Assembly (NCBI RefSeq): GCF_900046475.1
Contig: NZ_FCOU01000003.1
Span: 62,001 to 126,000 of the forward strand
Direction of reading: 5' to 3'
Source: Collinsella ihumii
GTDB lineage: Bacteria > Actinomycetota > Coriobacteriia > Coriobacteriales > Coriobacteriaceae
DNA: 64,000 nt
The notes beneath the pieces were generated by a model. It had not been told where the DNA came from, did no database searches, and saw only the letters and a program-made list of their open reading frames with translations. The translations under genes and the position numbers were made by a program. Shown here one piece after another: positions 34,629 to 43,941 of the stretch (the stretch's first letter is position 1; each line of letters starts with the position of its first letter).

Positions 34629-35546
34629 ATGGCAGCACATACGTCGTCATATGACGCGTCGCATCGCACGCCTGGCGACGCTGCGCCCGCAAGCAGCGCC
34701 GGCGCGCTCCAACGTGAACCCCTCGAGCAGCTCCCTGCAATCGTCGAGCGCGTCATCGCGTCCTATTACGCCAAGGACTACCAGCCCCTGCTCGACCGCG
34801 CGACGAGCGACTGCATCTTCATCGGCGCGGGCAACATGGTCTTCAACGGCCGGGACGACATGCTCCGCCAGCTGCCCGAGATCGAGACCGCGCCCTCGAT
34901 CTTCCTGCGCAACGCGCGCTTCGGCTTCGTCGGCCGTCCCAGCGCCGACGCGACGGACGCCACGGTGTACGGCACGTACCGCCTGTTCACCGGGGCGCGC
35001 GAGCCCGTTCTGCTCGCAGCCAAACAGCGCATCACCGTCTGCTGCTCGCTGGTCGACGGCATCTGGAAGGCATACCACGTCCACTCCTCCAACGAATGGA
35101 ACGAGCTGGTGGGCGAAGACGTGTTCCCGCTGCAGATCAGCATGGAAACCTACGCGTACGTGCGCGGCATCCTGCAGGCGGGCCAGCGCGCAGGCAACCT
35201 GCCCACCCGCGTCGCGCTCGGAACGAGCAAGGCGACCCGCTATGTGGACCCGACGCAGGTCCTCTATATCGAAGCCGACGGCAAACGCAGCACGCTGCAC
35301 CTTGCCGACGGCGACACGATCACGCTGAACGTCCTGCTCAACGACATCCAACCCCAACTCCCGGGCACGTTCTTCCGCGTCCACCGCAGTTTCGTCGTCA
35401 ACTCCGCCCAGGTAAGCGGCATCCGCAAGTTCACGCTCGAGCTCTCGGACGGCACGCAGATCCCCATCCCCGAGCGCCGTTACAGCATCGTGCGCCGCGA
35501 GATGGCGCTTCGCGTCACGGGCGGCCTCGACCCCCAGAAGAGCTGA
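34629..35546 (+). CDS. LytTR DNA-binding regulator fused to an NTF2/SnoaL-like domain
   Basis: Residues about 28-165 of this 305-residue protein look like an NTF2-like (SnoaL/DUF4440) fold: IVERVIASYYAKDYQPLLDRATSDCIFIGAGNMVFNGRDDMLRQL ... GTYRLFTG ... IWKAYHVHSS. Residues about 190-300 are a LytTR DNA-binding domain (DPTQVLYIEADGKRSTLHLADGDTITLNVLLNDIQPQLPGTFFRVHRSFVVNSAQV). There is no receiver domain, so the NTF2-like part probably senses a small ligand. It may regulate the secreted peptidase downstream or the divergent anti-sigma-like gene (inference). The start at 34629 is preceded by GGGGGT. Confidence 0.8.
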   Translation: MAAHTSSYDASHRTPGDAAPASSAGALQREPLEQLPAIVERVIASYYAKDYQPLLDRATSDCIFIGAGNMVFNGRDDMLRQLPEIETAPSIFLRNARFGFVGRPSADATDATVYGTYRLFTGAREPVLLAAKQRITVCCSLVDGIWKAYHVHSSNEWNELVGEDVFPLQISMETYAYVRGILQAGQRAGNLPTRVALGTSKATRYVDPTQVLYIEADGKRSTLHLADGDTITLNVLLNDIQPQLPGTFFRVHRSFVVNSAQVSGIRKFTLELSDGTQIPIPERRYSIVRREMALRVTGGLDPQKS

Positions 35547-35613
35547 CGGCACGGCGCGGCCCCGCCCGACAAGCGCGCCGAAGCCTGATCGGTCGACGCG
35601 CACTAGATCCACG

Positions 35614-35699
35614 CCTCGTTCATTCATGAATGAACGAGGGCCGTTTCGGCATTTCCGCAGGATTCGATTGTTTGACGCCCCTCTTCATTCATGAATGAA
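35614..35699. promoter_or_regulatory. Twin palindromes TTCATTCATGAATGAA upstream of the secreted peptidase
   Basis: Bases 35614-35639 are a perfect 26-bp palindrome with half CCTCGTTCATTCA. Bases 35684-35699 repeat its 16-bp core TTCATTCATGAATGAA about 66 bases further on. AT-rich, evenly spaced and intergenic, they look like a pair of operator sites rather than terminators. They lie between the LytTR regulator and the C1 peptidase gene. LytTR sites are usually direct repeats, so another protein may bind here. The rest of the 372-base gap shows no gene. Confidence 0.6.
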
Positions 35700-35918
35700 C
35701 GGGACGCACCCGGCGAGGTGAGGCCCCCCGCCGCCCTGCCGGCTACGGCATCACGCCCATCCGACCATGTCCGATGGCAATCTGGAGAGGCGGTACCCCT
35801 TTCATTCCCAAAATCCGCCCGTCTGTTTCCACACGCACGGCGGCACGCCCTGGCATCCTTCATACTTGCTTCTGAATAGCCAATCGCACCGCACCACCCA
35901 ACCGAGGAAGGATGTTCC

Positions 35919-38468
35919 ATGAAGCGTCCCGAAGGATTCTGGAAGCAATGCTGCACCTCGCTCATTCGCCGCAGCGCCGTCGCGCTCTCGCTCGCCGTCG
36001 GCTTCTCGCTCGCCGCGGCGCCCGTCGCAAGCGCCCTCGAGGCGAGCCCGCTGGACAGCCACAACAGCGCGCTCAACTTCGCGTCCGATACCACCGGCGT
36101 CGACCTGCTCTCCGCAGACGAGCTGCCCGCCTCGTTCGACCTGCGCGATCGCGGCGTCGTGACGCCCGTCAAGAACCAGGGCGTCTGGAGCACGTGCTGG
36201 GGATTCGCCGCCGTCGCGGCCGCCGAGACCAGCCTGCTCTCCGATCTCAACACCACGTACGAGCGAACCGGCCTCGACCTGTCGGAACGGCAGCTCGCAT
36301 ATTTCTCGACCACGGCCCTGCCCGACGGCGAGGAAGGCGACCGCCTCTACAACGACCAGGGCGGCGAGGGCATGCACAACGTGCTGCTCGAAAATGGCGA
36401 TCTTCCCGATGACGAAACCATGGAGGACATCCTCGGCTACCAGCCGCAAAGCGCTCCCCTCCTCTATGGCGGCCTCAGCGCATATGCCACCTCGCTCTAT
36501 TCGTCAGGCATCGGCCCCATCTCCGAGTCGCTCGCTCCCTATCAAAACGACGAGGGCATCCTGCATCCATCGGGGAAGATGTACGCCGCGTCCGGCACCT
36601 GGGCACTCGACGAGAGCCTTCGCCTGCAGACCGGCGCGCAGCTCGAGGAGTCCCTCATGCTCCCGTGCCCCGCCACCTTTAACGAAGACGGAACCTATTC
36701 GTACGACGAGCGCGCCACCCGCGCCATCAAAGAGCAGCTTACGGAAGGCCGCGCGGTCTCAATCGCCCTCTACGCCGACCAGTCGCACGCCAGCGACGAG
36801 CTTGCCGCCGACGGCTTCATGAACGCCACGACCTGGGCCAACTACGGCTACGAATATGCGCCGGCGAACCACGCGGTCACCATCGTGGGCTGGGATGACA
36901 CCTATGCGGCCGAGAACTTCGGCACCCCCGACCCCGAGACCGGCGAGGTCGACCCGTCGCATCGCCCGCCTGCCGACGGCGCATGGATCGTCAAGAACAG
37001 CTGGGGCGCCGAGAGCAGCGAGTTTCCGAACCAAGCCAGCTGGGGCGACGACGGCTACTTCTACCTCTCCTATTACGATCAGACGCTCACCATGCCCGAG
37101 GCGTTCGTTCTCGACGCCGAGCACCTGGGCACCGACGAGCTCGAACCGTTCTACACCAACCAGTACGACTACCTCCCGACATGCAAGCAGGGCGCATACA
37201 GCGCCACCGAAAGGCTCAGCGGCGCGAACATCTTTACCGCTGAAGGCCCTCAGGTCATCGACCGGCTGTCCTGCGAGACCGTCAAGCCCAACACCACGGT
37301 CACCTACCAGCTGTACCGCCTGAACGAGGGGGCGACCGGCCCCACCGACGGCGAGCTGCTGGTCACGTTGAGCGATACCTACGAGTACGGTGGCTACCAC
37401 CTCATCGAGATTCCCGAGTCGGACCACGACAAGACGCGCATGGCGACCGGCGAGCGCTTCTCGGTCGTCGTGACCGAATACTGCAACGACGACGCGACCT
37501 ACTACGTCCCCCTGCAGGCTCAAGCCAGCAAGCAGCAGCGCGATGCACAGGTCGCCGACCTCTACGCCCAGGAAAACGAGACGCATGCGCTCGCGAGCAA
37601 GGCCGCCGAGAGCATCTCCGAGCGCTATTTCGACGAGCATGAGGGCGCGACGGATGAGGATTATCAGGCCTGGTCGCAGGAAAACGCACAGGCCATCCAG
37701 GACGAGATCGACGACTACGTCACCGTGCAGATCGAGGCGATGGCGCCCGTCTATGGGCAAAGCGTCATCAACCGGGGAGAGAGCTTCGTTTTCGACAGCG
37801 AGGAGGTGCTCGACTGGAACGATGCGATCGCCGATTTCCTCACCGAGGAGGAGCTCGCGCTGTGGGCCTTCGACAATCTGCCGTACAAGGCCTATGGCAC
37901 CGCGGTCGAGCCGCCGTTTGCCGACATCCCCGCCGACGCGTGGTACTTCGAGGCGGTCGAGTACGCCAAGGAGCACGGCTACATGCACGGCTACGACGAT
38001 ACGGGCCTGTTCGACCCCGAAGCCACCGTCACACGCGAGCAGGCGGCGTGCGTCATGTACAACTGGCTCGGCAACGGCGCCAAGGTCGAAGCCGCCGACC
38101 TGAACGACGTCGCGCAGGGCACGTACTACAGCGACGCCGTCAACTGGGCCGTCAAGAACAAGATCATGAACGGCTACGGCGACGGCACCTTCGGCGTGGG
38201 CGACTCGCTCACCCGCGAGCAGTTCGCCTGCATTCTGGCCAACGCGCTCTCCGCCGAGCCCGGGGATGTGGGGGCGATCGAGGGCATGCTCGGGGCCGAC
38301 CGGGTTTCCGACTGGGCGGAAAGCGGCGTCGCCTGGGCGGTCGAGCACGGCGTCATGAACGGCGTCGAGACCGAGGACGGCCAGCGCGACCTGCAGCCGC
38401 AGGCGAGCGTGAGCCGCGCACAAATCGCCGCGTTCGTCATGAACTTCCTGGAAAGCGGCGTCGCGTAG
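35919..38468 (+). CDS. Secreted C1-family (papain-like) peptidase with SLH domains
   Basis: This 849-residue protein has a Sec signal peptide (residues 1-40, RRSAVALSLAVGFSLAAAPVASA) and a papain-like domain. The catalytic Cys93 is in NQGVWSTCWGF, His318 in NHAVTIVGWDD and Asn359 in VKNSWG. A lectin-like/beta region and a charged helical spacer (500-640) follow. Three C-terminal SLH repeats (from residue 667: FADIPADAWYFEAVEYAKEHGYMHGYDD ... TREQAACVMYNWL ... DGTFGVGDSLTREQFACILANAL) bind secondary wall polymers. It is therefore a cell-surface protease. The twin palindromes upstream may control it. Confidence 0.9.
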   Translation: MKRPEGFWKQCCTSLIRRSAVALSLAVGFSLAAAPVASALEASPLDSHNSALNFASDTTGVDLLSADELPASFDLRDRGVVTPVKNQGVWSTCWGFAAVAAAETSLLSDLNTTYERTGLDLSERQLAYFSTTALPDGEEGDRLYNDQGGEGMHNVLLENGDLPDDETMEDILGYQPQSAPLLYGGLSAYATSLYSSGIGPISESLAPYQNDEGILHPSGKMYAASGTWALDESLRLQTGAQLEESLMLPCPATFNEDGTYSYDERATRAIKEQLTEGRAVSIALYADQSHASDELAADGFMNATTWANYGYEYAPANHAVTIVGWDDTYAAENFGTPDPETGEVDPSHRPPADGAWIVKNSWGAESSEFPNQASWGDDGYFYLSYYDQTLTMPEAFVLDAEHLGTDELEPFYTNQYDYLPTCKQGAYSATERLSGANIFTAEGPQVIDRLSCETVKPNTTVTYQLYRLNEGATGPTDGELLVTLSDTYEYGGYHLIEIPESDHDKTRMATGERFSVVVTEYCNDDATYYVPLQAQASKQQRDAQVADLYAQENETHALASKAAESISERYFDEHEGATDEDYQAWSQENAQAIQDEIDDYVTVQIEAMAPVYGQSVINRGESFVFDSEEVLDWNDAIADFLTEEELALWAFDNLPYKAYGTAVEPPFADIPADAWYFEAVEYAKEHGYMHGYDDTGLFDPEATVTREQAACVMYNWLGNGAKVEAADLNDVAQGTYYSDAVNWAVKNKIMNGYGDGTFGVGDSLTREQFACILANALSAEPGDVGAIEGMLGADRVSDWAESGVAWAVEHGVMNGVETEDGQRDLQPQASVSRAQIAAFVMNFLESGVA

Positions 38469-38500
38469 CGTGTATGAACGGGCGGCCCCACAGGGCCGCC

Positions 38501-38593
38501 CCGGTGCAAATTGGGGACGTACCTTCCGCATGCACTCTTGCACGCCAAGCGTGCAAGAGTGCATGCGGAAGGTACGTCCCCAATTTGCACCGG
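38501..38593. repeat. Long perfect hairpin, dispersed family copy B
   Basis: Two perfect 45-base arms (38501-38545, 38549-38593) around a 3-base loop CAA start CCGGTGCAAATTGGGGACG and share GGACGTACCTTCCGCATGCA with copies A and C. A short GGGCGGCCC/GGGCCGCCC hairpin at 38480-38501 immediately precedes it and probably terminates the peptidase transcript. Confidence 0.85.
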
Positions 38594-38894
38594 TGGCGAG
38601 CGCGTCGGCAGTTGTCTTCTCGGCGTGAAGAAAACGTAAGGCCTTCCTGATACTTTGACTTCCACTGCGATTTGGCAGAGCCCTTGCGGTATCGTGAGCG
38701 CGGCCAAAACGTGGCCGGGAAACGCTGACCAATTTCTTTCGCGCCCGGCGGCGCCGTAATGAGACGGATACGGACAAAGATATGGCAAGGCTGCGCCCGA
38801 GCAGCCTGAACGTGCAAGCGCTCGCACAGGAGCAGCTGACACGAAAGAGATTGCTCAACATTTCCTCAAGTTACCGCAACGGAAGGGGGCATCC
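38594..38894. other. Intergenic region upstream of corA
   Basis: No gene or known riboswitch is recognised; in particular an M-box consensus was looked for and is not seen. The region has mixed GC content with several short inverted repeats and could be a long 5' leader. Confidence 0.3.
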
Positions 38895-39866
38895 ATGGTC
38901 GAGTGCTTCATGACCGGACTTGATGGCATCACAACGAAAATCGATAATCCGGAACCCGGATGCTGGGTCAACGTCGTCAATCCCTCACCCGATGAGACGT
39001 CGTGGCTCGAGAGCACCGTCGGCATCGTGCCGGAATTCGTGCGCTCCGCCCTCGACGAGGAGGAGACCTCGCACATCGACTACGACGAGGATGTCAACCA
39101 GACCCTCGTCATCGTCGACTACCCGAGCGCAGAAGACGTCGAGGACATGCAGGATCCCTCGATGCTGCAGTACACCACGCTGCCCATCTCGATCATCTTT
39201 CTGCGCAACCAGAACATCATCGTGACGGTCAGTCTGCAGGAAAGCCCGATCGTGCAGGATATGGCCTCCGGTCGCGTCCGTCAGGTCAACACCCGCATGC
39301 GCACGCGCTTTTTGCTGCAGATGCTGCTGCGCATCTCGCAGAGCTACCTGGTGTGCCTGCGCCGCATCGACCGCCTGTCGACCAAAACCGAACAGCACCT
39401 CTACGGCTCCATGCGCAACGAGGAGCTGCTGCAGATGCTGTCGCTCGAGAAGTCGCTCGTCTACTTCTCCACATCGCTCAAATCCGCCGAGGTCACGCTC
39501 AACAAGATCATGCACGGGCACATGATCACCCTCTATGAGGAGGATCAGGACCTCATGGAGGACGTCATGATCGAGGTCCATCAGGCCCAGGAGATGTGCA
39601 ACATCTACAGCAACATCCTGTCGGGCACCATGGACGCCTACGCGAGCGTGATCTCCAACAACCTGAACATCGTCATGAAGGTGCTGACGGTCATCACCAT
39701 CGTGATGGCCATCCCCAACATCGTCTTCGGCTTCTACGGCATGAACGTGGGCCTGCCGTTCGAAGGCCTTCCCTTTGTGGACTCGTGGCTATTCCCGACG
39801 CTGCTGGCCGTTGCGGCCTGCCTGGTCGCAGCCTACATCTTCAAGCGCAAGGGACTTTGGCGCTAG
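38895..39866 (+). CDS. corA: CorA-family magnesium/divalent metal transporter
   Basis: This 323-residue protein has the cytoplasmic funnel domain (residues 1-250, with a long helix around LLQMLLRISQSYLVCLRRIDRLSTKTEQHL). Two C-terminal membrane helices follow: NIVMKVLTVITIVMAIPNIVFGFYGMNVGLP, containing the GMN selectivity motif, and WLFPTLLAVAACLVAAYIFKRKG. It forms pentameric channels for Mg2+ or Co2+. AAGGGGG precedes the ATG at 38895; ATG 38910 is an alternative. It stands alone between peptidase genes. Confidence 0.92.
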   Translation: MVECFMTGLDGITTKIDNPEPGCWVNVVNPSPDETSWLESTVGIVPEFVRSALDEEETSHIDYDEDVNQTLVIVDYPSAEDVEDMQDPSMLQYTTLPISIIFLRNQNIIVTVSLQESPIVQDMASGRVRQVNTRMRTRFLLQMLLRISQSYLVCLRRIDRLSTKTEQHLYGSMRNEELLQMLSLEKSLVYFSTSLKSAEVTLNKIMHGHMITLYEEDQDLMEDVMIEVHQAQEMCNIYSNILSGTMDAYASVISNNLNIVMKVLTVITIVMAIPNIVFGFYGMNVGLPFEGLPFVDSWLFPTLLAVAACLVAAYIFKRKGLWR

Positions 39867-39995
39867 AGATAGCTGCCGTCGCGGCGGCCGGCGCGGGCGG
39901 CGCGGCCGGGCCTCACCCATCCATGGAATCGGCTCGGAGATGCTGCGGCGTTTGCACATCCGTGGTAGAGTTGCTTCCAAATGAAAGGAGCACTT

Positions 39996-41069
39996 GTGAC
40001 ATCTCTGTGCCAGCGCGCCGGTGCCGTCGCGGCATCTGCGGCTTTTGCCCTCGCTCTCGGCGGCGCCTTCGCCCAGCCCGCGTGGGCCAGCTCGTTTATC
40101 GACGTTCCCGCAGGCCATTGGGCCGAAATCTCCGGTGTGATCGACGATGCCGTCGAGCAGGGCATCGTCAAGGGAGACAACGGGTACCTGCGCCCTGACG
40201 ACCAGGTCACGCGCGCCGAGGTCGCCACGATGCTCATGCGCATCGCCGGCGTGTCCGCAGGCGAGTTCCCCGATACCAACGAGACCCCGTTCGTCGACCT
40301 TGCCGACGGGCAGTGGTACACCGCCTCCATCAACTGGGCCTACGAGGCCGGCATCATCAGCGGAACCCGAGGCTACGTGCGCCCCGAGGCCGCCGTCTCC
40401 CGCGAGGAGCTCGCGTGCATGCTCGGCAACTTCATGACCAGCGTCACCGGGACCTCCCTGAGCGGAGACACGTCCTGCCTGAATGCGTATTCCGACCGCG
40501 GCTCGATCAACAGCTGGGCGCTCCAGAGCATGGTATGGGCCGTCGACTCCGGCATCCTGGGCGGCAGCGCGCAGCTGATGCCGACGGCGAGCGCGAGCCG
40601 CGCCGAAGCCGCTAAGATGCTCGTCGTGTTCAACGGGATTCTGGACGATTTCGAGAACGCGCCCGCGGATGACGACATCATCGACGGCTCCGTTGGAGAC
40701 GATACCAGCGCGGTCGGCACCGCCGCAGTCGAGCTCGCGCTGCAGTACGAGGGCTTCCCGTACGCATACGGCGGCGACTCGCCCGAGGAGGGTTTCGACT
40801 GCTCCGGCCTGGTCTATTACGTCTATAGCCGTCTGGGCTACACTCTGCCGCACGGCTCGAACAGCCAGCTCGACTACTTCAGGGAGCATGCGACCCGCTT
40901 TGTGACCGACGAGGACGACCTGCACTACGGCGACGTCGTCTTCTTCCCCGGTCACGTGGCGTTCTACGTGGGCGACGGCATCTGCTTCGGCGCCCGCAAG
41001 CCCGGCACGCCGGCAAGCGAGTGCCCCATGTACGCCTTCGGTGAGTTCCTGGGCGGCGGGCAGCTGTAA
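39996..41069 (+). CDS. Secreted SLH-domain NlpC/P60 endopeptidase
   Basis: This 357-residue protein has an export signal (SLCQRAGAVAASAAFALALGGAFAQPAWA). Three SLH repeats (about residues 34-205: FIDVPAGHWAEISGVIDDAVEQGIV, FVDLADGQWYTASINWAYEAGIISG, SINSWALQSMVWAVDSGIL) anchor it to the wall. A C-terminal NlpC/P60 domain has catalytic Cys269 in GFDCSGLVYYVY and His320 in PGHVAFYVGDG. It should cleave peptidoglycan stem peptides. GTG at 39996 is chosen over the in-frame ATG at 39981, because AAAGGAG lies between them, five bases before the GTG. It shares SLH anchoring with the protease at 35919. Confidence 0.9.
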   Translation: MTSLCQRAGAVAASAAFALALGGAFAQPAWASSFIDVPAGHWAEISGVIDDAVEQGIVKGDNGYLRPDDQVTRAEVATMLMRIAGVSAGEFPDTNETPFVDLADGQWYTASINWAYEAGIISGTRGYVRPEAAVSREELACMLGNFMTSVTGTSLSGDTSCLNAYSDRGSINSWALQSMVWAVDSGILGGSAQLMPTASASRAEAAKMLVVFNGILDDFENAPADDDIIDGSVGDDTSAVGTAAVELALQYEGFPYAYGGDSPEEGFDCSGLVYYVYSRLGYTLPHGSNSQLDYFREHATRFVTDEDDLHYGDVVFFPGHVAFYVGDGICFGARKPGTPASECPMYAFGEFLGGGQL

Positions 41070-41093
41070 AGCGGCCGCCCGCGCCGCCTTCGC

Positions 41094-42170
41094 TCAGCCG
41101 CGCGCCACGAGCGGGGCATCCGTCTCGCCTGCGCACCCATCGGTATCGATATCCCCGCCCTCGAGCAGCAGGACGATATCGGCATGGAAGGCCAAGCCTT
41201 CCGAGGAGAGCTCCAGCTCCCCTCCGGTCACGGCGATCGACGCATTGGTGTGCAGCGCGTCGCGCTCGGCATCGACGGCGAGCGCACCGCCCGTCACCAG
41301 CAGATTCGATTCGGTGCTGATGCCATCGTCACCCGCAGAGAGCGCCACCGACCCGCCGGAGAGGTAGGCGAACCCGGTCTCGGGATCGTCCTCGTCCTTC
41401 ACATGGATGCCGTCCTTGCCGGAAGATACCGCCAGCTCGGTCCCCTCGCCCACGCGCACGCTCTTGCGCGCCTTCACGCCATGCCGGGATGCGGTCACCG
41501 CGAAGCTGCCGCCGCAGAAGGCGAGGTCGCGGTTGCATACGATGCCGTGCCCCGCGGGCGAGCTCACCGTGAGCGCACCCGACCCGTTGAACGTGAGGTC
41601 GCGGCGCGAGAAGACCGCACCGTCCACGTTCACGTCGTCGACGGGCTGGAAGGCGCCCTTGCTGACAAGCATGTTCTCGCTGCCCTGCCCGAGCGTGACG
41701 TAAACCTTGTCGGCCTCAAGCACGAGCAGGGCGGCCGAGTTCGAACTTGTCACCCGTGCGCCGTCGAGCACAAGGTGCACCTTGGCGTCCTCGGGCGCGT
41801 CGACGACGATCGAGCCGTCCTGCAGCATCCCGGAAACGCGATAGATCCCCGCCTCCCGAATCGTGACGACCGGTCCGGACACGTCGACCGCCTCGTCCGG
41901 GCACGTCGCCCCCGCGCCGTCCAGCACGATATCGACGACCTCGTCTGCCGCAAAGGATGCATCCCGGTCGCGTTCTGAGAACATCTTGTCGTCGGTGGCG
42001 TCGCGAACCTCTGAGCGAAGGGCCTCGAGCACCTCCTTCTCGGCAGCAGAGCTCTGCTGCTCGATGGCGGGCGCATCGGTTGCTGCAGACCCGGCGACAT
42101 CATTGCCGGAGCAGCCGGCCAGCAGCGCAAGCGACGCCAACGTGGTCGCAATCGCACGCGTCCCCTTCAT
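41094..42170 (-). CDS. Carbohydrate-binding (DUF4353-type) lipoprotein
   Basis: This 358-residue lipoprotein (lipobox LLAGC, Cys20) has an acidic linker and then a right-handed beta-helix-like region of repeating turns: VVDAPEDAKVHLVLDGARVTSSNSAALLV, GHGIVCNRDLAFCGGSF, SSGKDGIHVKDEDD, SAGDDGISTESNLLVTGG. These match DUF4353 'carbohydrate-binding domain' proteins. It is expected on the outer face of the membrane, and the ligand is unknown. The start at 42170 follows GGAGGGGAG. It is convergent with the NlpC/P60 gene and divergent from the carbonic anhydrase gene. Confidence 0.8.
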   Translation of the reverse strand: MKGTRAIATTLASLALLAGCSGNDVAGSAATDAPAIEQQSSAAEKEVLEALRSEVRDATDDKMFSERDRDASFAADEVVDIVLDGAGATCPDEAVDVSGPVVTIREAGIYRVSGMLQDGSIVVDAPEDAKVHLVLDGARVTSSNSAALLVLEADKVYVTLGQGSENMLVSKGAFQPVDDVNVDGAVFSRRDLTFNGSGALTVSSPAGHGIVCNRDLAFCGGSFAVTASRHGVKARKSVRVGEGTELAVSSGKDGIHVKDEDDPETGFAYLSGGSVALSAGDDGISTESNLLVTGGALAVDAERDALHTNASIAVTGGELELSSEGLAFHADIVLLLEGGDIDTDGCAGETDAPLVARG

Positions 42171-42218
42171 GCGCGCTCCCCTCCTGCCATGAGGTACCAT
42201 ATCCGTCAAGGAGGAACC

Positions 42219-42728
42219 ATGACCGATCTTGCCGAACCCCCTGTTATCCATCCTAGCGCATTCGTCGCCGAGGGAGCCGTTATCAGCGGCGACGTGACGC
42301 TGGAGCGCGACGTGAGCATCTGGCACAACGCCGTGCTGCGCGCCGACTGCGACCGCATCGTCGTCGGTGCTGGCAGCAACATCCAGGACGGATGCGTCGT
42401 CCACGAAGATCGCGGCAAGCCCGTGGTCATCGGGCGCGACGTGACCGTCGGACACGGGGCGATCATCCACGGCTGCACCATCGGTGACGGCACGCTCGTC
42501 GGCATGGGTGCCATCGTGCTCAACGGCGCGCAGGTCGGGGCGGGATGCACCATCGGAGCGGGCGCGCTCGTCACGCAGGACACCGTCATCCCCGACGGCT
42601 TCCTGGCGTTCGGAAGCCCGGCGCGCGTCGTCCGCAAGCTCACCGAACAGGAGCAGGAAGCCAATATCCGCGGCGCCCGCCGCTATGCCGAGGAGGCGCG
42701 CCTCCTGCGGGATGACGAAGGGCGCTGA
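42219..42728 (+). CDS. Gamma-class carbonic anhydrase / hexapeptide-repeat protein
   Basis: This 169-residue left-handed beta-helix protein has hexapeptide repeats (VISGDVTLERDVSIWHNAVLRADCDRIVVGAGSNIQDGCVVHED ... VTVGHGAIIHGCTIGDGTLVGMGAIVLNGA). The zinc-binding histidines sit in VVHED, VGHGAIIHG. It is a YrdA/CaiE-type gamma-carbonic-anhydrase homologue, and many such proteins show little or no carbonic anhydrase activity. AAGGAGG supports the ATG at 42219 rather than 42189. The long hairpin at 42744 follows its stop. Confidence 0.85.
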   Translation: MTDLAEPPVIHPSAFVAEGAVISGDVTLERDVSIWHNAVLRADCDRIVVGAGSNIQDGCVVHEDRGKPVVIGRDVTVGHGAIIHGCTIGDGTLVGMGAIVLNGAQVGAGCTIGAGALVTQDTVIPDGFLAFGSPARVVRKLTEQEQEANIRGARRYAEEARLLRDDEGR

Positions 42729-42743
42729 TCCGCCCGCCGCAGC

Positions 42744-42828
42744 GCATATCGGGGGACGTACCTTCCGCATGCAAGGGGCGCGCTTTCGGCGCGCCCCTTG
42801 CATGCGGAAGGTACGTCCCCCGATATGC
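42744..42828. repeat. Long perfect hairpin, dispersed family copy C
   Basis: Perfect 40-base arms (42744-42783 and 42789-42828) begin GCATATCGGGGGACG and include GGACGTACCTTCCGCATGCA, as in copies A and B; the loop is TTTCG and the inner stem is a different GGGGCGCGC. It lies between convergent genes. Confidence 0.85.
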
Positions 42829-42837
42829 ACCGGTCCC

Positions 42838-43884
42838 CTAATCGGCCTCGGCCTGCTCCTCCAGATAGGCGTCGAGGCGGTCCTCGACGTTTTCCTGCAG
42901 GTTGCGGTAGAAGAACTGATAGTCGTACAGGTGGTAGACACCGTCCTCGAAGATCGAGAGGCCGGCAGGATACTCGTCCTCGGACACATCGGGCACCTTG
43001 AGCGCGCCGCGCTCCTCGTCGATATAGGCGCCGGTCAGTTGATCGATCTCGCTCGTGATCTCCCCGCTGTAGTCCGTGAAGCACGCGCCCTCGTTCAAGC
43101 TCCTGTCGGCGGGCGTGCCGTCCGTTTTCCAGTTCAACGGGTTGATGGCAAACGTCTTGGTCCCCTCGGGAATCAGCAGCGAACCGTCCGTCTCCGGGGA
43201 TTCGCTGTTGAACGATACGATCACGCCGGTATCGTCCTCGCCCTGCGCCATCTCGAGCTGCGGATACTCATCCACCTCATCGGCCGTTACGCGCCAGCCG
43301 ATGGCGTAGCAGGCAACAAGCTGGTCTTGCAGCCCCTCCTCGTCAAAGCGGTCCTTCATGAGGCGGATGCACATATCGGCACCCTGCGAGAAGCCCGCCA
43401 AGATGATGGGCCTGCCGTCGTTGTAGTGCTCGAGATAATATTCGAACGCCGCCTCGACGTCCCGGTAGGCGATCTCCAGATAAGGCTCGCGCTCTTCCTC
43501 GGGCAATTCGTAGACGTTGAGGCCGATTTGCTGATAGTACGGCGCAAAGAAGCGGTTGTCTTCCTCGGTGCCATCCTGGTCGTAGATGCCCTTTTCCATG
43601 TTGATGGCGCCGACGAAGCTCTCCTTGGTCTCCTCGTCGTCAAGCGGCATGTTGTTCGCGTCGTCTTCGCCCGCATAGACCGACGGGCAGACGAAGAAGA
43701 CGTCCGCATCCCTTCCCGCAACATCGGTCTCCAAATACGCCCAGTTGCCGCTCTCCGCGTAGTCGGTCACGACGGGCGCGGACGTGCCGCAGCCGGCCGC
43801 GAACAGGCACGCGCCCACCAGCGCCATGGACACCGCAGGAAGCTTCAAGCGAAGGCTCGATGATCGCCTGCTAATCCCCTTCAT
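42838..43884 (-). CDS. DUF3089 alpha/beta-hydrolase lipoprotein
   Basis: This 348-residue lipoprotein (signal with CLFAAGC lipobox) belongs to DUF3089. It shows DVFFVCPSVYAG, YYQQIGLNVYELPEEEREPYLEIAYRDVEAAFEYYLEHYNDGRPIILAGFSQGADMC, with the nucleophile elbow GFSQG, and the later VACYAIGWRVT and VSFNSESPETDGSLLIPEGTKTFAINPLNWKTDG. It is probably a surface esterase or lipase; the substrate is unknown. The start at 43884 lies behind GGGGG. It is convergent with the carbonic anhydrase gene across hairpin copy C. Confidence 0.85.
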   Translation of the reverse strand: MKGISRRSSSLRLKLPAVSMALVGACLFAAGCGTSAPVVTDYAESGNWAYLETDVAGRDADVFFVCPSVYAGEDDANNMPLDDEETKESFVGAINMEKGIYDQDGTEEDNRFFAPYYQQIGLNVYELPEEEREPYLEIAYRDVEAAFEYYLEHYNDGRPIILAGFSQGADMCIRLMKDRFDEEGLQDQLVACYAIGWRVTADEVDEYPQLEMAQGEDDTGVIVSFNSESPETDGSLLIPEGTKTFAINPLNWKTDGTPADRSLNEGACFTDYSGEITSEIDQLTGAYIDEERGALKVPDVSEDEYPAGLSIFEDGVYHLYDYQFFYRNLQENVEDRLDAYLEEQAEAD

Positions 43885-43941
43885 GGACCGCCCCCTCATG
43901 CCGGAATGAACAAAGATGACCCCGTCCCGAACCGTTTCATG

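Noticed and set aside
38594-38894. Magnesium (M-box) riboswitch before corA
   Set aside because: The gap is long enough, but the M-box conserved blocks are not recognisable by eye.
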